Origin: CAZTUH01 sp964616175
GTDB taxonomy: Bacteria; Pseudomonadota; Gammaproteobacteria; Burkholderiales; Burkholderiaceae_B
Direction of reading: 5' to 3'
NCBI GenBank assembly: GCA_964616175.1
Contig: CAZTUH010000006.1
Location: 1 to 15,657, forward strand
Length of the DNA stretch: 15,657 bases
Numbering within the stretch: the first letter of the stretch is position 1; the number at the start of each line of letters is the position of its first letter. Shown here piece by piece: positions 1 to 7,884 of this stretch. The notes beneath the pieces were generated by a model that was not told where the DNA came from, ran no database searches, and saw only the letters and a program-made list of their open reading frames with translations. The translations under genes were made by a program, and so were the position numbers.

Positions 1-141
1 ATAACCACGTGCTTCCCCCCCAAAATTTTTGGCTAAAACAGTGGTAATAGCTGCTGTTAAGGTTGTTTTACCATGATCAACATGACCAATTGTACCTACA
101 TTTATATGGGGCTTAGTACGTTCAAACTTGCTTTTTGACAT
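1..141 (-). CDS. tuf: Elongation factor Tu, N-terminal fragment (second tuf copy, runs off the window)
   Basis: EF-Tu carries aminoacyl-tRNA to the ribosomal A site as a GTP complex in the cytoplasm. Only the first 47 codons are present; the gene continues beyond base 1. The ATG is at 141-139. The translation begins MSKSKFERTKPHINVG and contains the G1 P-loop GHVDHGKTT at about residues 19-27, which is diagnostic for EF-Tu. The last visible residues, GGEARGY, resemble Burkholderiales EF-Tu from memory. The gene lies 75 bp downstream of fusA, the usual end of the str operon, so co-transcription with rpsL-rpsG-fusA is expected. The ribosome binding site is unclear: a GAG lies 9 nt before the ATG, and a better TAGGA lies further up behind a small hairpin. 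The other end of the window carries the 3' end of another tuf copy. Confidence 0.97.
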   Translation of the reverse strand, partial: MSKSKFERTKPHINVGTIGHVDHGKTTLTAAITTVLAKNFGGEARGY

Positions 142-216
142 AATATTTATCTCGATAAATTTCCTAAAATAATTCAAATCAACTGCCTATTCTGTAATTC
201 TTTATCTATTTATATA
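142..216 (-). other. fusA-tuf spacer with small hairpin before the tuf start
   Basis: This 75-bp AT-rich spacer lies between the fusA stop and the tuf ATG. On the minus strand it has a 6-bp inverted repeat, ATTTAT-CGAG-ATAAAT (bases 160-145), between a TAGGA sequence (166-162) and the ATG. No promoter or T-tract terminator is evident, which fits read-through from fusA. Whether the hairpin matters for translation is unknown. Confidence 0.45.
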
Positions 217-2322
217 TTATTTATTTGTTCTAGACAGAATAATTTCACTAGCAACATTTTTGGGCGTTTCAGAATAGTGTTTGAACTCCATTGTGTAAGT
301 AGCACGTCCTTGCGTTAAAGAACGCAATGCTGTTGCATATCCAAACATTTCAGCAAGAGGGACTTCGGCATTGATCAGCTTGCCTATACTAACTGCATCA
401 TTCATTCCTTGTACCATACCTCTTCGCGAAGATAAATCTCCTATAATCGTACCAGCATAATCTTCTGGAGTTTCAACTTCAACAGACATTACTGGTTCTA
501 GAAGCACGGAATTTGCTTTTCGAAGCGCTTCTTTAAAGGCTATAGATGCAGCAATTTTGAAAGCATTTTCATTTGAATCTACATCATGATATGAACCAAA
601 GAACAACGTTACTTTTATATCCACAACAGGGTACCCAGCTAATATACCTGAATTTAAAGTCTCTCGGATTCCTTTATCTACAGCTGGAATATATTCTTTT
701 GGTACAACCCCCCCTTTGATAGCATCAACAAATTCATATCCAGATCCTGCTGACAAAGGCTCTACTTTAAGCACAACATGACCATACTGCCCCCGCCCAC
801 CAGACTGTTTAATAAATTTTCCCTCAGCTTCTTTACATACCCTCCGTATAGTTTCTCTATACGCTACTTGGGGCTTTCCAACATTAGCTTCAACGCTAAA
901 CTCACGCTTCATTCGGTCAACTAAAACTTCAAGATGCAATTCTCCCATACCTGAAATAATTGTTTGATTAGATTCTTCATCACTATGAACACGAAATGAA
1001 GGATCTTCCTGAGCAAGCCTGGACAATGCCAATCCCATTTTCTCTTGATCAGATTTCGATTTTGGTTCAATAGCCTGTGAGATTACTGCTGTAGGAAATA
1101 CCATCTTTTCCAATAAAATATGAGAATCCATGCAACATAAGGTATCTCCTGTTGTTACTTCCTTTAGTCCAACTACAGCAGCTATATCTCCAGCAGACAA
1201 TTCTTTAATCTCTTCCCTATTATTTGCATGCATTTGAAGGATCCGACCAATTCGCTCTTTTTTTCCCTTAACTGGATTAAAAACAGTATCTCCGGAATGC
1301 AAAACCCCTGAATAAACCCTTACAAAAGTTAACTGGCCAACAAACGCATCACTCATAAGCTTAAATGCTAAGGCCGATAATCTTTCTTGATCCTTAGATT
1401 CTCTAGAAATTGTATTACCATAATCATCTAAACCTTCTACTGGTGGAATGTCCAATGGAGATGGCAAGTAATCTATAACAGCATCCAGCATTCTCTGAAC
1501 ACCTTTGTTCTTGAAAGCAGATCCACATAACATTGGTTGAATCTCACATGCTATAGTTCGCTTTCGTATTGCAGACATAATCTCGTCTTCATCAAGAGAA
1601 TCGGTCTCAAGATACTTATCCATAAGTTCATCCGAAGATTCTGCAGCTACTTCTAGAAGCTTTTCACGCCATGTATTAGCAACTTCCTTGAGTTCAATAG
1701 GAATACTAGCATATGAAAAATTCGTTCCTTGCGTTGATTCATCCCATACTATGGATTTCATCTTAATAAGATCCACTACTCCAGAAAATTTGTCTTCATT
1801 TCCAATAGGAATGACAATTGGAACTGGATTTGCTTTTAATCTTAATCGCAACTGATCATAAACTTTGAAAAAATCAGCACCAGCTCGATCCATTTTATTT
1901 ACAAAAGCTAAACGCGGAACACGATATTTATTTGCTTGCCTCCATACAGTTTCAGATTGAGGTTGAACACCTCCAACAGCACAATATACCATACAAACAC
2001 CATCTAAAACCCGCATAGAACGCTCAACTTCAATAGTAAAATCTACATGTCCTGGAGTATCAATTATATTAATCCTATGCTCTGGATATGTCCCTGCCAT
2101 ACCTCTCCAGAAAGCAGTCGTAGCTGCTGAGGTAATAGTAATCCCTCTCTCTTGTTCCTGTTCCATCCAATCCATGGTTGCTGTTCCATCATGAGTTTCA
2201 CCAATCTTATGGTTAACCCCTGTATAAAACAATACCCGTTCCGTGGTAGTAGTTTTACCCGCATCAATATGAGCAGAAATACCAATATTGCGATAATACT
2301 TAATCGGAGTTTTACGAGACAT
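217..2322 (-). CDS. fusA: Elongation factor G
   Basis: EF-G is the GTPase that drives translocation of tRNA and mRNA on the ribosome and, with ribosome recycling factor, helps split post-termination ribosomes. The 701 residues match the usual bacterial length. All G motifs are visible: P-loop AHIDAGKTT (17-25), RGIT switch I (59-62), DTPGH (88-92), NKMD (142-145) and GSAFKNKG (267-274). Domains II-V follow, including the GMGELHLEV segment and the C-terminal ribosome-binding fold. The ATG at 2322 is preceded by a strong Shine-Dalgarno sequence, GAGGAG, 6 nt upstream. It starts 18 bp after the rpsG stop and is followed 75 bp later by tuf, the classic str operon order. No key residue is missing and there is no sign of transfer. 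This is a canonical EF-G rather than the EF-G2 or tetracycline-protection relatives, judged by context and intact motifs. Confidence 0.99.
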   Translation of the reverse strand: MSRKTPIKYYRNIGISAHIDAGKTTTTERVLFYTGVNHKIGETHDGTATMDWMEQEQERGITITSAATTAFWRGMAGTYPEHRINIIDTPGHVDFTIEVERSMRVLDGVCMVYCAVGGVQPQSETVWRQANKYRVPRLAFVNKMDRAGADFFKVYDQLRLRLKANPVPIVIPIGNEDKFSGVVDLIKMKSIVWDESTQGTNFSYASIPIELKEVANTWREKLLEVAAESSDELMDKYLETDSLDEDEIMSAIRKRTIACEIQPMLCGSAFKNKGVQRMLDAVIDYLPSPLDIPPVEGLDDYGNTISRESKDQERLSALAFKLMSDAFVGQLTFVRVYSGVLHSGDTVFNPVKGKKERIGRILQMHANNREEIKELSAGDIAAVVGLKEVTTGDTLCCMDSHILLEKMVFPTAVISQAIEPKSKSDQEKMGLALSRLAQEDPSFRVHSDEESNQTIISGMGELHLEVLVDRMKREFSVEANVGKPQVAYRETIRRVCKEAEGKFIKQSGGRGQYGHVVLKVEPLSAGSGYEFVDAIKGGVVPKEYIPAVDKGIRETLNSGILAGYPVVDIKVTLFFGSYHDVDSNENAFKIAASIAFKEALRKANSVLLEPVMSVEVETPEDYAGTIIGDLSSRRGMVQGMNDAVSIGKLINAEVPLAEMFGYATALRSLTQGRATYTMEFKHYSETPKNVASEIILSRTNK

Positions 2323-2340
2323 ACTAAGCTCCTCTTATTA

Positions 2341-2811
2341 TTACCAGCGAAAATGACTAAAAGCTCTATTAGCATCTGCCATTTTATGAGTATCTTCACG
2401 TTTTTTAAATGCTATTCCTCGATTTTCAGAAGCTTCCAATAATTCACCTGCTAAACGCAGATTCATGGATTTTTCTCCTCGCTTCTTAGCCGCCTCACGA
2501 AGCCACCTCATTGCTAGGGCAAGTCGACGAACCGGCCGAACCTCAATAGGAACTTGATAATTAGCTCCACCAACACGCCTACTTTTTACCTCAACTATAG
2601 GCTTGAGATTATTAATTGCTAGATTGAAGACATCAATTGGGTTTTTTCCAGTTTTAGTTTGAATTAATTTTAATGCCCCATAAACAATACGCTCAGAAAC
2701 AGCCTTTTTTCCATCTAACATTATGATATTCATAAATTTGGCCAATTCAATGCTTCCAAATTTTGGATCAGGTAAAATTTCGCGTTTGGGAACTTCTCGA
2801 CGACGCGGCAT
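2341..2811 (-). CDS. rpsG: 30S ribosomal protein S7
   Basis: S7 nucleates assembly of the 30S head by binding the 3' major domain of 16S rRNA, and it lines the E site. The protein has 156 residues, the common length in betaproteobacteria. It opens with MPRRREVPKREILPDPKFGS and contains the conserved VGGANYQVPIEV stretch (about 80-91) and a typical C-terminal end with KREDTHKMADANRAF. The ATG at 2811 has an AGAGGA Shine-Dalgarno sequence about 6 nt upstream. It lies 167 bp after rpsL and 18 bp before fusA. In E. coli, S7 represses its own translation by binding the rpsL-rpsG spacer; the long spacer here could serve the same role, but I cannot show the binding site. Confidence 0.99.
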   Translation of the reverse strand: MPRRREVPKREILPDPKFGSIELAKFMNIIMLDGKKAVSERIVYGALKLIQTKTGKNPIDVFNLAINNLKPIVEVKSRRVGGANYQVPIEVRPVRRLALAMRWLREAAKKRGEKSMNLRLAGELLEASENRGIAFKKREDTHKMADANRAFSHFRW

Positions 2812-2978
2812 GTTTTTTCCTCTCTTTGCATGTATATGTATGATTGTACTAGATAGATTAAATCTCTAAAAGATTTAAAAATACCGAAAAATTTGAATTT
2901 TAGACAAATAAAAGACTGAAAACTTTCTTTGGAAAAAAGAAGTACTATTTTTCTAGTAGAAAGAAAACATAAATCGAA
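2812..2978 (-). promoter_or_regulatory. rpsL-rpsG spacer with inverted repeats, candidate S7 autoregulatory leader
   Basis: A 167-bp AT-rich spacer inside the str operon. On the transcribed strand it has an 8-bp perfect inverted repeat with a 5-nt loop, TTAAATCT-TTTAG-AGATTTAA (2878-2858), about 50 nt before the rpsG ATG. A weaker 5-bp repeat, TACTA-GAAAAA-TAGTA (2958-2943), follows the rpsL stop and is trailed by a broken T-rich run (CTTCTTTTTTCC), which could be a leaky terminator or 3' end. In E. coli the equivalent spacer is the S7 target. Function here is inferred from position only. Confidence 0.35.
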
Positions 2979-3359
2979 TTATTTTCCTCCTTTCTGCTTC
3001 TTAGTACCATATTTTGAACGAGCTTTTTTTCTGTTTTTAACCCCTTGCAAATCCAATGAACCTCGCACAATGTGATAACGAACTCCAGGAAGATCTTTTA
3101 CCCGACCTCCTCTTACCAATACAACAGAATGTTCCTGAAGATTATGTCCCTCCCCACCTATATAAGATATAACCTCATGTCCATTTGTCAAGCGCACCTT
3201 AGCAACTTTCCGCATAGCAGAATTAGGTTTTTTAGGTGTCGTAGCATAAACTCGAGTACAAACACCCCGGCGTTGCGGGCAATTCTCTAAAGCAGGACTT
3301 TTGCTTTTAAAATTAATGTTTTCACGAGGTTTGCGCACAAGTTGACTAATTGTAGGCAT
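2979..3359 (-). CDS. rpsL: 30S ribosomal protein S12
   Basis: S12 sits at the decoding centre of the 30S subunit and controls accuracy of codon reading. The 126-residue protein has the standard start MPTISQLVRKPR, the loop TTPKKPNSA (40-48) and the loop GGRVKDLPGVRYH (84-96). Lys43 and Lys88, where streptomycin-resistance substitutions usually occur, are both wild type. Asp89, the residue methylthiolated by RimO in E. coli, is present. The tail RSKYGTKKQKGGK is highly basic, as expected. The ATG at 3359 has AAGGA 8 nt upstream. It is the first gene of the str operon and is preceded by a 265-bp gap holding a candidate promoter. Confidence 0.99.
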   Translation of the reverse strand: MPTISQLVRKPRENINFKSKSPALENCPQRRGVCTRVYATTPKKPNSAMRKVAKVRLTNGHEVISYIGGEGHNLQEHSVVLVRGGRVKDLPGVRYHIVRGSLDLQGVKNRKKARSKYGTKKQKGGK

Positions 3360-3410
3360 ATTTAAAATCCTTAAATGTATTCTTGAAATTTCAGATTAAG
3401 GCATTAAGCA

Positions 3411-3445
3411 TTTTCTATCTATACTTCGAGATAGATAATAGAAAG
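3411..3445 (-). repeat. Bulged inverted repeat in the rpsL leader
   Basis: On the plus strand, TTTCTATCTAT (3412-3422) pairs with ATAG (3431-3434) and ATAGAAA (3438-3444). This gives 11 base pairs with an 8-nt loop (ACTTCGAG) and a 3-nt bulge (ATA). A register-shifted pairing, TCTATCT with AGATAGA, is also possible, because TCTA/CTAT units are repeated. No T-run follows it in either direction, so it is not an intrinsic terminator. It lies about 50 nt before the rpsL start, within the leader expected from the upstream promoter. It may be an RNA stability or control element, or a chance product of AT-rich sequence. Confidence 0.4.
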
Positions 3446-3532
3446 TTAACTTAATAAGATGGAATATCAAAACCTACCCAGATCAATTCATGCAATACAA
3501 ATCAAACCTGTATAAGTTGGAAAAATTCTAAA

Positions 3533-3562
3533 ATTTTAATCTAATTTCTCTCTATTTGTCAA
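3533..3562 (-). promoter_or_regulatory. Candidate sigma-70-type promoter for the str operon (rpsL-rpsG-fusA-tuf)
   Basis: On the minus strand a perfect -35 box TTGACA (3562-3557) is followed, after an 18-bp spacer, by TAAAAT (3538-3533), which matches 5 of 6 positions of the TATAAT -10 consensus. It lies in the only sizeable gap between rpoC and rpsL, about 60 bp past the rpoC stop, and would give a leader of about 165 nt. Str operons normally have their own promoter in this position. This is the best promoter match I noticed in any spacer of the window. It rests on sequence match alone. Confidence 0.65.
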
Positions 3563-3610
3563 AATATCAAAGATAAGTGGGAGGAGTTATCAAAATCACG
3601 AACCATTCTA

Positions 3611-3640
3611 TATCAATTAAAAAGTTAAGAGGAATTGATA
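3611..3640 (-). repeat. Inverted repeat straddling the rpoC stop codon
   Basis: TATCAATT (3611-3618) and AATTGATA (3633-3640) are perfect 8-bp complements with a 14-nt loop that contains the rpoC stop (3627-3625). No U-tract follows the distal arm on the transcribed strand, so it is not a standard Rho-independent terminator. A run of five T lies inside the loop. It could mark or protect an mRNA 3' end. Confidence 0.4.
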
Positions 3641-6600
3641 CCAAAATCCAATTCTTTTAAGGAAAGATCGGTATCAGAATTGATTAATGGGAAAGACTTG
3701 CCATTTTTAAAAGGATCTTCGGAAGAAGACTCTGTCTGACTGAAAGATTGGTCAAGATTTCCCTTCTTTTTTCTAGCATGATGATAAGCCAATCCAGTCC
3801 CTGCAGGAATAAGACGACCAACAATTACATTTTCTTTTAATCCCCTTAATTCATCTCTTTTTCCCATAACTGCAGCCTCAGTTAAAACACGTGTGGTTTC
3901 TTGAAAAGATGCTGCAGAGATAAAAGAATCAGTTGAAAGAGATGCTTTTGTAATCCCTAGCAAAACATTTTCATAAGTAGCAGGAATAAGTTTTTTGTTT
4001 AAAAGTTTATCATTCTGATTTAGAAGCTCTGATTTCTCAACCTGTTCACCAGGAATAAAATTCGTATCTCCAGGTTCAAGAATATTTACTCGTCTTAACA
4101 TTTGACGAACAATAACTTCTATATGTTTATCATTAATTTTTACACCCTGCAAACGATAGACATCTTGAACCTCATTCACAATATATGAGGCTAATCTTTC
4201 CACACCTTGTAATCTCAATATTTCATGCGGATCTAAGGGGCCATCTACAATCATTTCTCCCTTATTAACTACCTGACCATCATGAACCAAAACATGCCTT
4301 TCTTTTGGAATGAGAAACTCATGATTCCCTCCCTCTAAGTCAGAGATAACCAAACGCTGCTTACCCTTAGTGTCTTTGCCAAAAGACACTATACCCGTAA
4401 CCTCGGCAAGGATTCCAGAATCCTTTTGCGCTCTTGCTTCAAATAGTTCCGCAACCCGGGGTAATCCTCCGGTAATATCCCTAGTTTTTTGAGATTCCTG
4501 AGGAATTCTAGCTAAAATTTCACCTATAGAAACTATCTGACCATCACTAACTGTAATCAAAGAACTTACCGGAAAAGTAATATTGACTGGACGATCTGTA
4601 CCAGCAATTCTTACTTCTTCTCCAGATTCATTGAGTAACTTAACTTGGGGACGCATAACAATCTTTCCTCCCCGAATTTTAGGTGTAATTACTACAAGTG
4701 TTGACAATCCAGTAATATCATCAACTTGTTTGGCAACGGTAACTCCTTCTTCAATGTTTTCAAACTTAACTGCCCCAGCATACTCAGAAATAATCGGACG
4801 TGTTAAAGGATCCCAAGCAGCTAAACGCATTCCCGCTTTGACAAATTCTCCATCACCTACTAACACAGTAGAACCGTATGGAATTTTATGTCGTTCTCTT
4901 TCACGACCAGCTTCATCTAAGACAGTTAGTTCCCCCGAACGGGATATGGCTAAACATTCACTTTTGGAATTAGTTACATAACGCATGCTACTTGCAAAAG
5001 CAACTCGACCATTTGACTTTGTTTCTACAGAGCTGATCAAAATGGAACGAGAAGCTGCTCCACCGATATGAAAAGTCCTCATAGTTAACTGAGTTCCAGG
5101 TTCGCCAATCGATTGCGCCGCAATAACTCCTACAGCTTCTCCTAAATTTATTGGGGTTCCACGACTTAGATCACGACCATAACAACGTCCGCACAAACCA
5201 TGCCGAGTTTCACATGCTAGAGGAGTGCGGACTTTTACCTCGTCAATTCCAATACGATCAATCTCTTCAACTAAATCCTCATTCAGAAGTGTTCCAGAAG
5301 AAATAATAACATCATGTGTATCAGGATTAATAACATCTTCAGCTAAAACTCGACCAAGAATGCGATCACCTAAGGGTTCAATTACCTCTCCTCCTTCGAC
5401 AAGGGCTTTCATATTATACCCATTTAGTGTTCCGCAATCTTCTTCTATAATGACCAAATCTTGAGTTACATCTACTAATCTGCGAGTCAAATAACCAGAA
5501 TTGGCCGTTTTTAACGCAGTATCTGCTAATCCCTTTCGAGCTCCATGAGTAGAAATAAAATACTGCAGAACATTTAAACCCTCACGAAAATTTGCTGTAA
5601 TCGGAGTTTCAATAATAGAACCATCAGGTTTAGCCATTAAACCCCGCATTCCAGCTAATTGCCGAATTTGGGTAGCAGAACTTCTAGCTCCAGAATCTGC
5701 CATCATATATATTGAATTGAATGACTCATGATATTCAACATTACCATGACGGTTTAAAATTGGTTCAGATGCCAATTTTTCCATCATTGATCTTCCTACT
5801 TTATCGCTAGCCTTTCCCCAAATATCAACCACGTTATTATAACGTTCTTGAGAAGTTACGAGACCAGATGCATATTGTTTATCAATCTCCTTAACCTCCT
5901 TATTAGCTTGATCCAGAATTTTTATTTTGCTATCAGGAATAAGCATATCTTCCATAGCAATTGAAATACCACCCTGAGTTGCCAATCGAAAACCTGCTTG
6001 CATCAACTTATCAGCAAATATAACTGTTGATCGTAAACCACAGCGACGAAAGGACTGATTAATCAAATGAGATATTTCTTTCTTTTTCAAAGTTTTATTT
6101 ATCTCAGAAAACGAAAGACCTTTTGGCAAAATTTTAGATAATAAGGCACGCCCTACAGTAGTTTCATAACGTTTCCTAGAAAGGGTCCAATTTTTATTAT
6201 TGTCACGACTATCTTTTTCATACTCTTCTATGCGGGCGGTAATGCGACTGTGAAGCTCCACTTCTTTATTATCATAAGCACGCTGAACTTCAGCGACATC
6301 CGAAAAAAAGATGCCCTCCCCCTTGCTACTAATTCGATCTCTGGTTGAATAATACAAACCTAATACAATATCTTGAGATGGAACAATTGACGGTTCTCCA
6401 TTGGCCGGGAATAGAACATTATTGGAAGCCAACATTAATGTTCTTGCTTCCAGCTGAGATTCCAACGACAAAGGAATATGAACAGCCATTTGATCTCCAT
6501 CGAAGTCTGCATTAAAAGCAGCACAAACTAATGGATGCAATTGAATTGCTTTTCCTTCTATTAAGACTGGTTCAAATGCTTGTATACCTAACCGATGGAG

Positions 6601-7884
6601 TGTTGGAGCTCGATTTAACATAACTGGATGTTCTCGAATAACTTCTTCAAGTATATCCCATACTACAGGCTCTTGATTTTCAACTAATTTTTTTGCTGCT
6701 TTAATTGTTGAAGAAAGCCCCATTGCTTCTAACCGATTGAATATAAATGGTTTAAAAAGTTCTAAAGCCATTTTTTTAGGTAATCCACATTGATGCAACC
6801 GAAGTGTAGGACCAACAACGATAACAGATCGACCTGAATAATCAACACGTTTTCCCAAAAGATTTTGGCGGAAACGACCTCCTTTTCCTTTAATCATGTC
6901 CGCAAGGGATTTTAATTGACGCTTATTAGCACCAGTCATAGCTTTTCCTCGACGTCCATTGTCAAGCAACGAATCAACCGATTCTTGAAGCATGCGCTTT
7001 TCATTGCGTAAAATAATCTCAGGTGCTTTAAGCTCAATTAATCGTTTAAGCCGATTATTTCTATTAATGACTCGACGATACAAATCATTCAAATCAGATG
7101 TTGCGAAACGTCCTCCATCTAATGGAACCAAAGGACGCAGATCAGGTGGAAGAACTGGCAATGCATCCATTATCATCCATTCTGTTTTTACTCCTGATCT
7201 CAAGAAACCTTCAAGTACTTTCAAGCGTTTGGATATCTTTTTTGATTTTGATTCTGATGTTACAGTTTGTAATTCTTGACGCCTAAATTCAACTTCTTTT
7301 CCTAGATCAATTGTTCGAAGAAGTTCCTTAATTGCTTCAGCACCCATTAGAACCTTAAAACCATCCCCATAGTCCTCTGTTTTTGATAGGAAATCATCAT
7401 CTGACATGATTTGTCCACGCTTCAAAGGGGTAATTCCAGGATCAACAACACACCAAGCTTCAAAATATAAAACTCGCTCAATATCACGCAATGTCATATC
7501 TAGAACTAGACCTAACCTAGATGGTAAGCTTTTCAGGAACCATATATGGGCAACTGGGCTAGCTAATTCAATATGTCCCATTCGTTCACGACGAACTTTG
7601 GAAACAGTAACTTCTACTCCACATTTTTCACAAATAACACCTCTATGTTTCAGTCGTTTGTATTTTCCACATAAACATTCATAATCCTTAATAGGACCAA
7701 AAATTCTTGAACAAAAAAGGCCATCTCGTTCGGGTTTAAATGTACGATAATTGATAGTTTCAGGCTTTCTGATTTCGCCATAAGACCATGAGCGAATCTT
7801 TTCAGGAGATGCTATTCCAATCCTCATAGAATCAAATTGGTCATCTTGAGAAACTTGTTTAAAAAGATCAAGTAAGGCTTTCAT
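3625..7884 (-). CDS. rpoC: DNA-directed RNA polymerase subunit beta'
   Basis: RpoC forms one jaw of RNA polymerase and holds the catalytic magnesium. The 1419-residue protein is close to the E. coli length of 1407. The N-terminal zinc cysteines are C70, C72, C85 and C88, in CLCGKYKRLKHRGVICEKC. The catalytic NADFDGD motif is at 458-464, giving Asp460, Asp462 and Asp464 as in E. coli. The second zinc site is seen in EEDCGT and CETRHGLCGRC. Trigger-loop sequences around GEPGTQLTMRTFHIGGA are intact. The last 40 or so residues after ARKKKG are Ser/Asp-rich and look lineage-specific. The ATG at 7884 shares its A with the rpoB stop (TAATG), and a GGAG lies 8 nt upstream inside rpoB, so coupled translation is likely. 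The N-terminus resembles Burkholderiales RpoC from memory. Confidence 0.99.
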   Translation of the reverse strand: MKALLDLFKQVSQDDQFDSMRIGIASPEKIRSWSYGEIRKPETINYRTFKPERDGLFCSRIFGPIKDYECLCGKYKRLKHRGVICEKCGVEVTVSKVRRERMGHIELASPVAHIWFLKSLPSRLGLVLDMTLRDIERVLYFEAWCVVDPGITPLKRGQIMSDDDFLSKTEDYGDGFKVLMGAEAIKELLRTIDLGKEVEFRRQELQTVTSESKSKKISKRLKVLEGFLRSGVKTEWMIMDALPVLPPDLRPLVPLDGGRFATSDLNDLYRRVINRNNRLKRLIELKAPEIILRNEKRMLQESVDSLLDNGRRGKAMTGANKRQLKSLADMIKGKGGRFRQNLLGKRVDYSGRSVIVVGPTLRLHQCGLPKKMALELFKPFIFNRLEAMGLSSTIKAAKKLVENQEPVVWDILEEVIREHPVMLNRAPTLHRLGIQAFEPVLIEGKAIQLHPLVCAAFNADFDGDQMAVHIPLSLESQLEARTLMLASNNVLFPANGEPSIVPSQDIVLGLYYSTRDRISSKGEGIFFSDVAEVQRAYDNKEVELHSRITARIEEYEKDSRDNNKNWTLSRKRYETTVGRALLSKILPKGLSFSEINKTLKKKEISHLINQSFRRCGLRSTVIFADKLMQAGFRLATQGGISIAMEDMLIPDSKIKILDQANKEVKEIDKQYASGLVTSQERYNNVVDIWGKASDKVGRSMMEKLASEPILNRHGNVEYHESFNSIYMMADSGARSSATQIRQLAGMRGLMAKPDGSIIETPITANFREGLNVLQYFISTHGARKGLADTALKTANSGYLTRRLVDVTQDLVIIEEDCGTLNGYNMKALVEGGEVIEPLGDRILGRVLAEDVINPDTHDVIISSGTLLNEDLVEEIDRIGIDEVKVRTPLACETRHGLCGRCYGRDLSRGTPINLGEAVGVIAAQSIGEPGTQLTMRTFHIGGAASRSILISSVETKSNGRVAFASSMRYVTNSKSECLAISRSGELTVLDEAGRERERHKIPYGSTVLVGDGEFVKAGMRLAAWDPLTRPIISEYAGAVKFENIEEGVTVAKQVDDITGLSTLVVITPKIRGGKIVMRPQVKLLNESGEEVRIAGTDRPVNITFPVSSLITVSDGQIVSIGEILARIPQESQKTRDITGGLPRVAELFEARAQKDSGILAEVTGIVSFGKDTKGKQRLVISDLEGGNHEFLIPKERHVLVHDGQVVNKGEMIVDGPLDPHEILRLQGVERLASYIVNEVQDVYRLQGVKINDKHIEVIVRQMLRRVNILEPGDTNFIPGEQVEKSELLNQNDKLLNKKLIPATYENVLLGITKASLSTDSFISAASFQETTRVLTEAAVMGKRDELRGLKENVIVGRLIPAGTGLAYHHARKKKGNLDQSFSQTESSSEDPFKNGKSFPLINSDTDLSLKELDFGINSS

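Larger units (their letters stand above)
3360..3624 (-). other. rpoC-rpsL intergenic region, longest gap in the window
   Basis: These 265 bp separate the rpoBC genes from the str operon. From the rpoC side they hold the distal arm of the inverted repeat across the rpoC stop, a weak GATAA/TTATC repeat (3590-3571), the candidate promoter (3562-3533) and the bulged inverted repeat (3445-3411). The Shine-Dalgarno sequence of rpsL comes last. I see no small gene and no classical terminator, so some read-through from rpoC into rpsL is likely. Confidence 0.6.

Noticed and set aside
2064..2399. Minus-strand open frame of 111 codons overlapping the fusA start and rpsG end
   Set aside because: It overlaps two certain genes in another frame; the translation is the out-of-frame reading of S7 and EF-G.
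3571..3590. GATAA/TTATC repeat after rpoC as a terminator
   Set aside because: The stem is only 5 bp with a 10-nt loop and no T-tract; not a credible Rho-independent terminator.
4583..4981. Plus-strand open frame of 132 codons opposite rpoC, and similar plus-strand frames opposite rpoB, rpsL, rplA and rplK
   Set aside because: They are antisense to conserved genes, have no recognisable motifs, and show Ser/Ile/Arg-rich composition typical of reverse-frame shadows.
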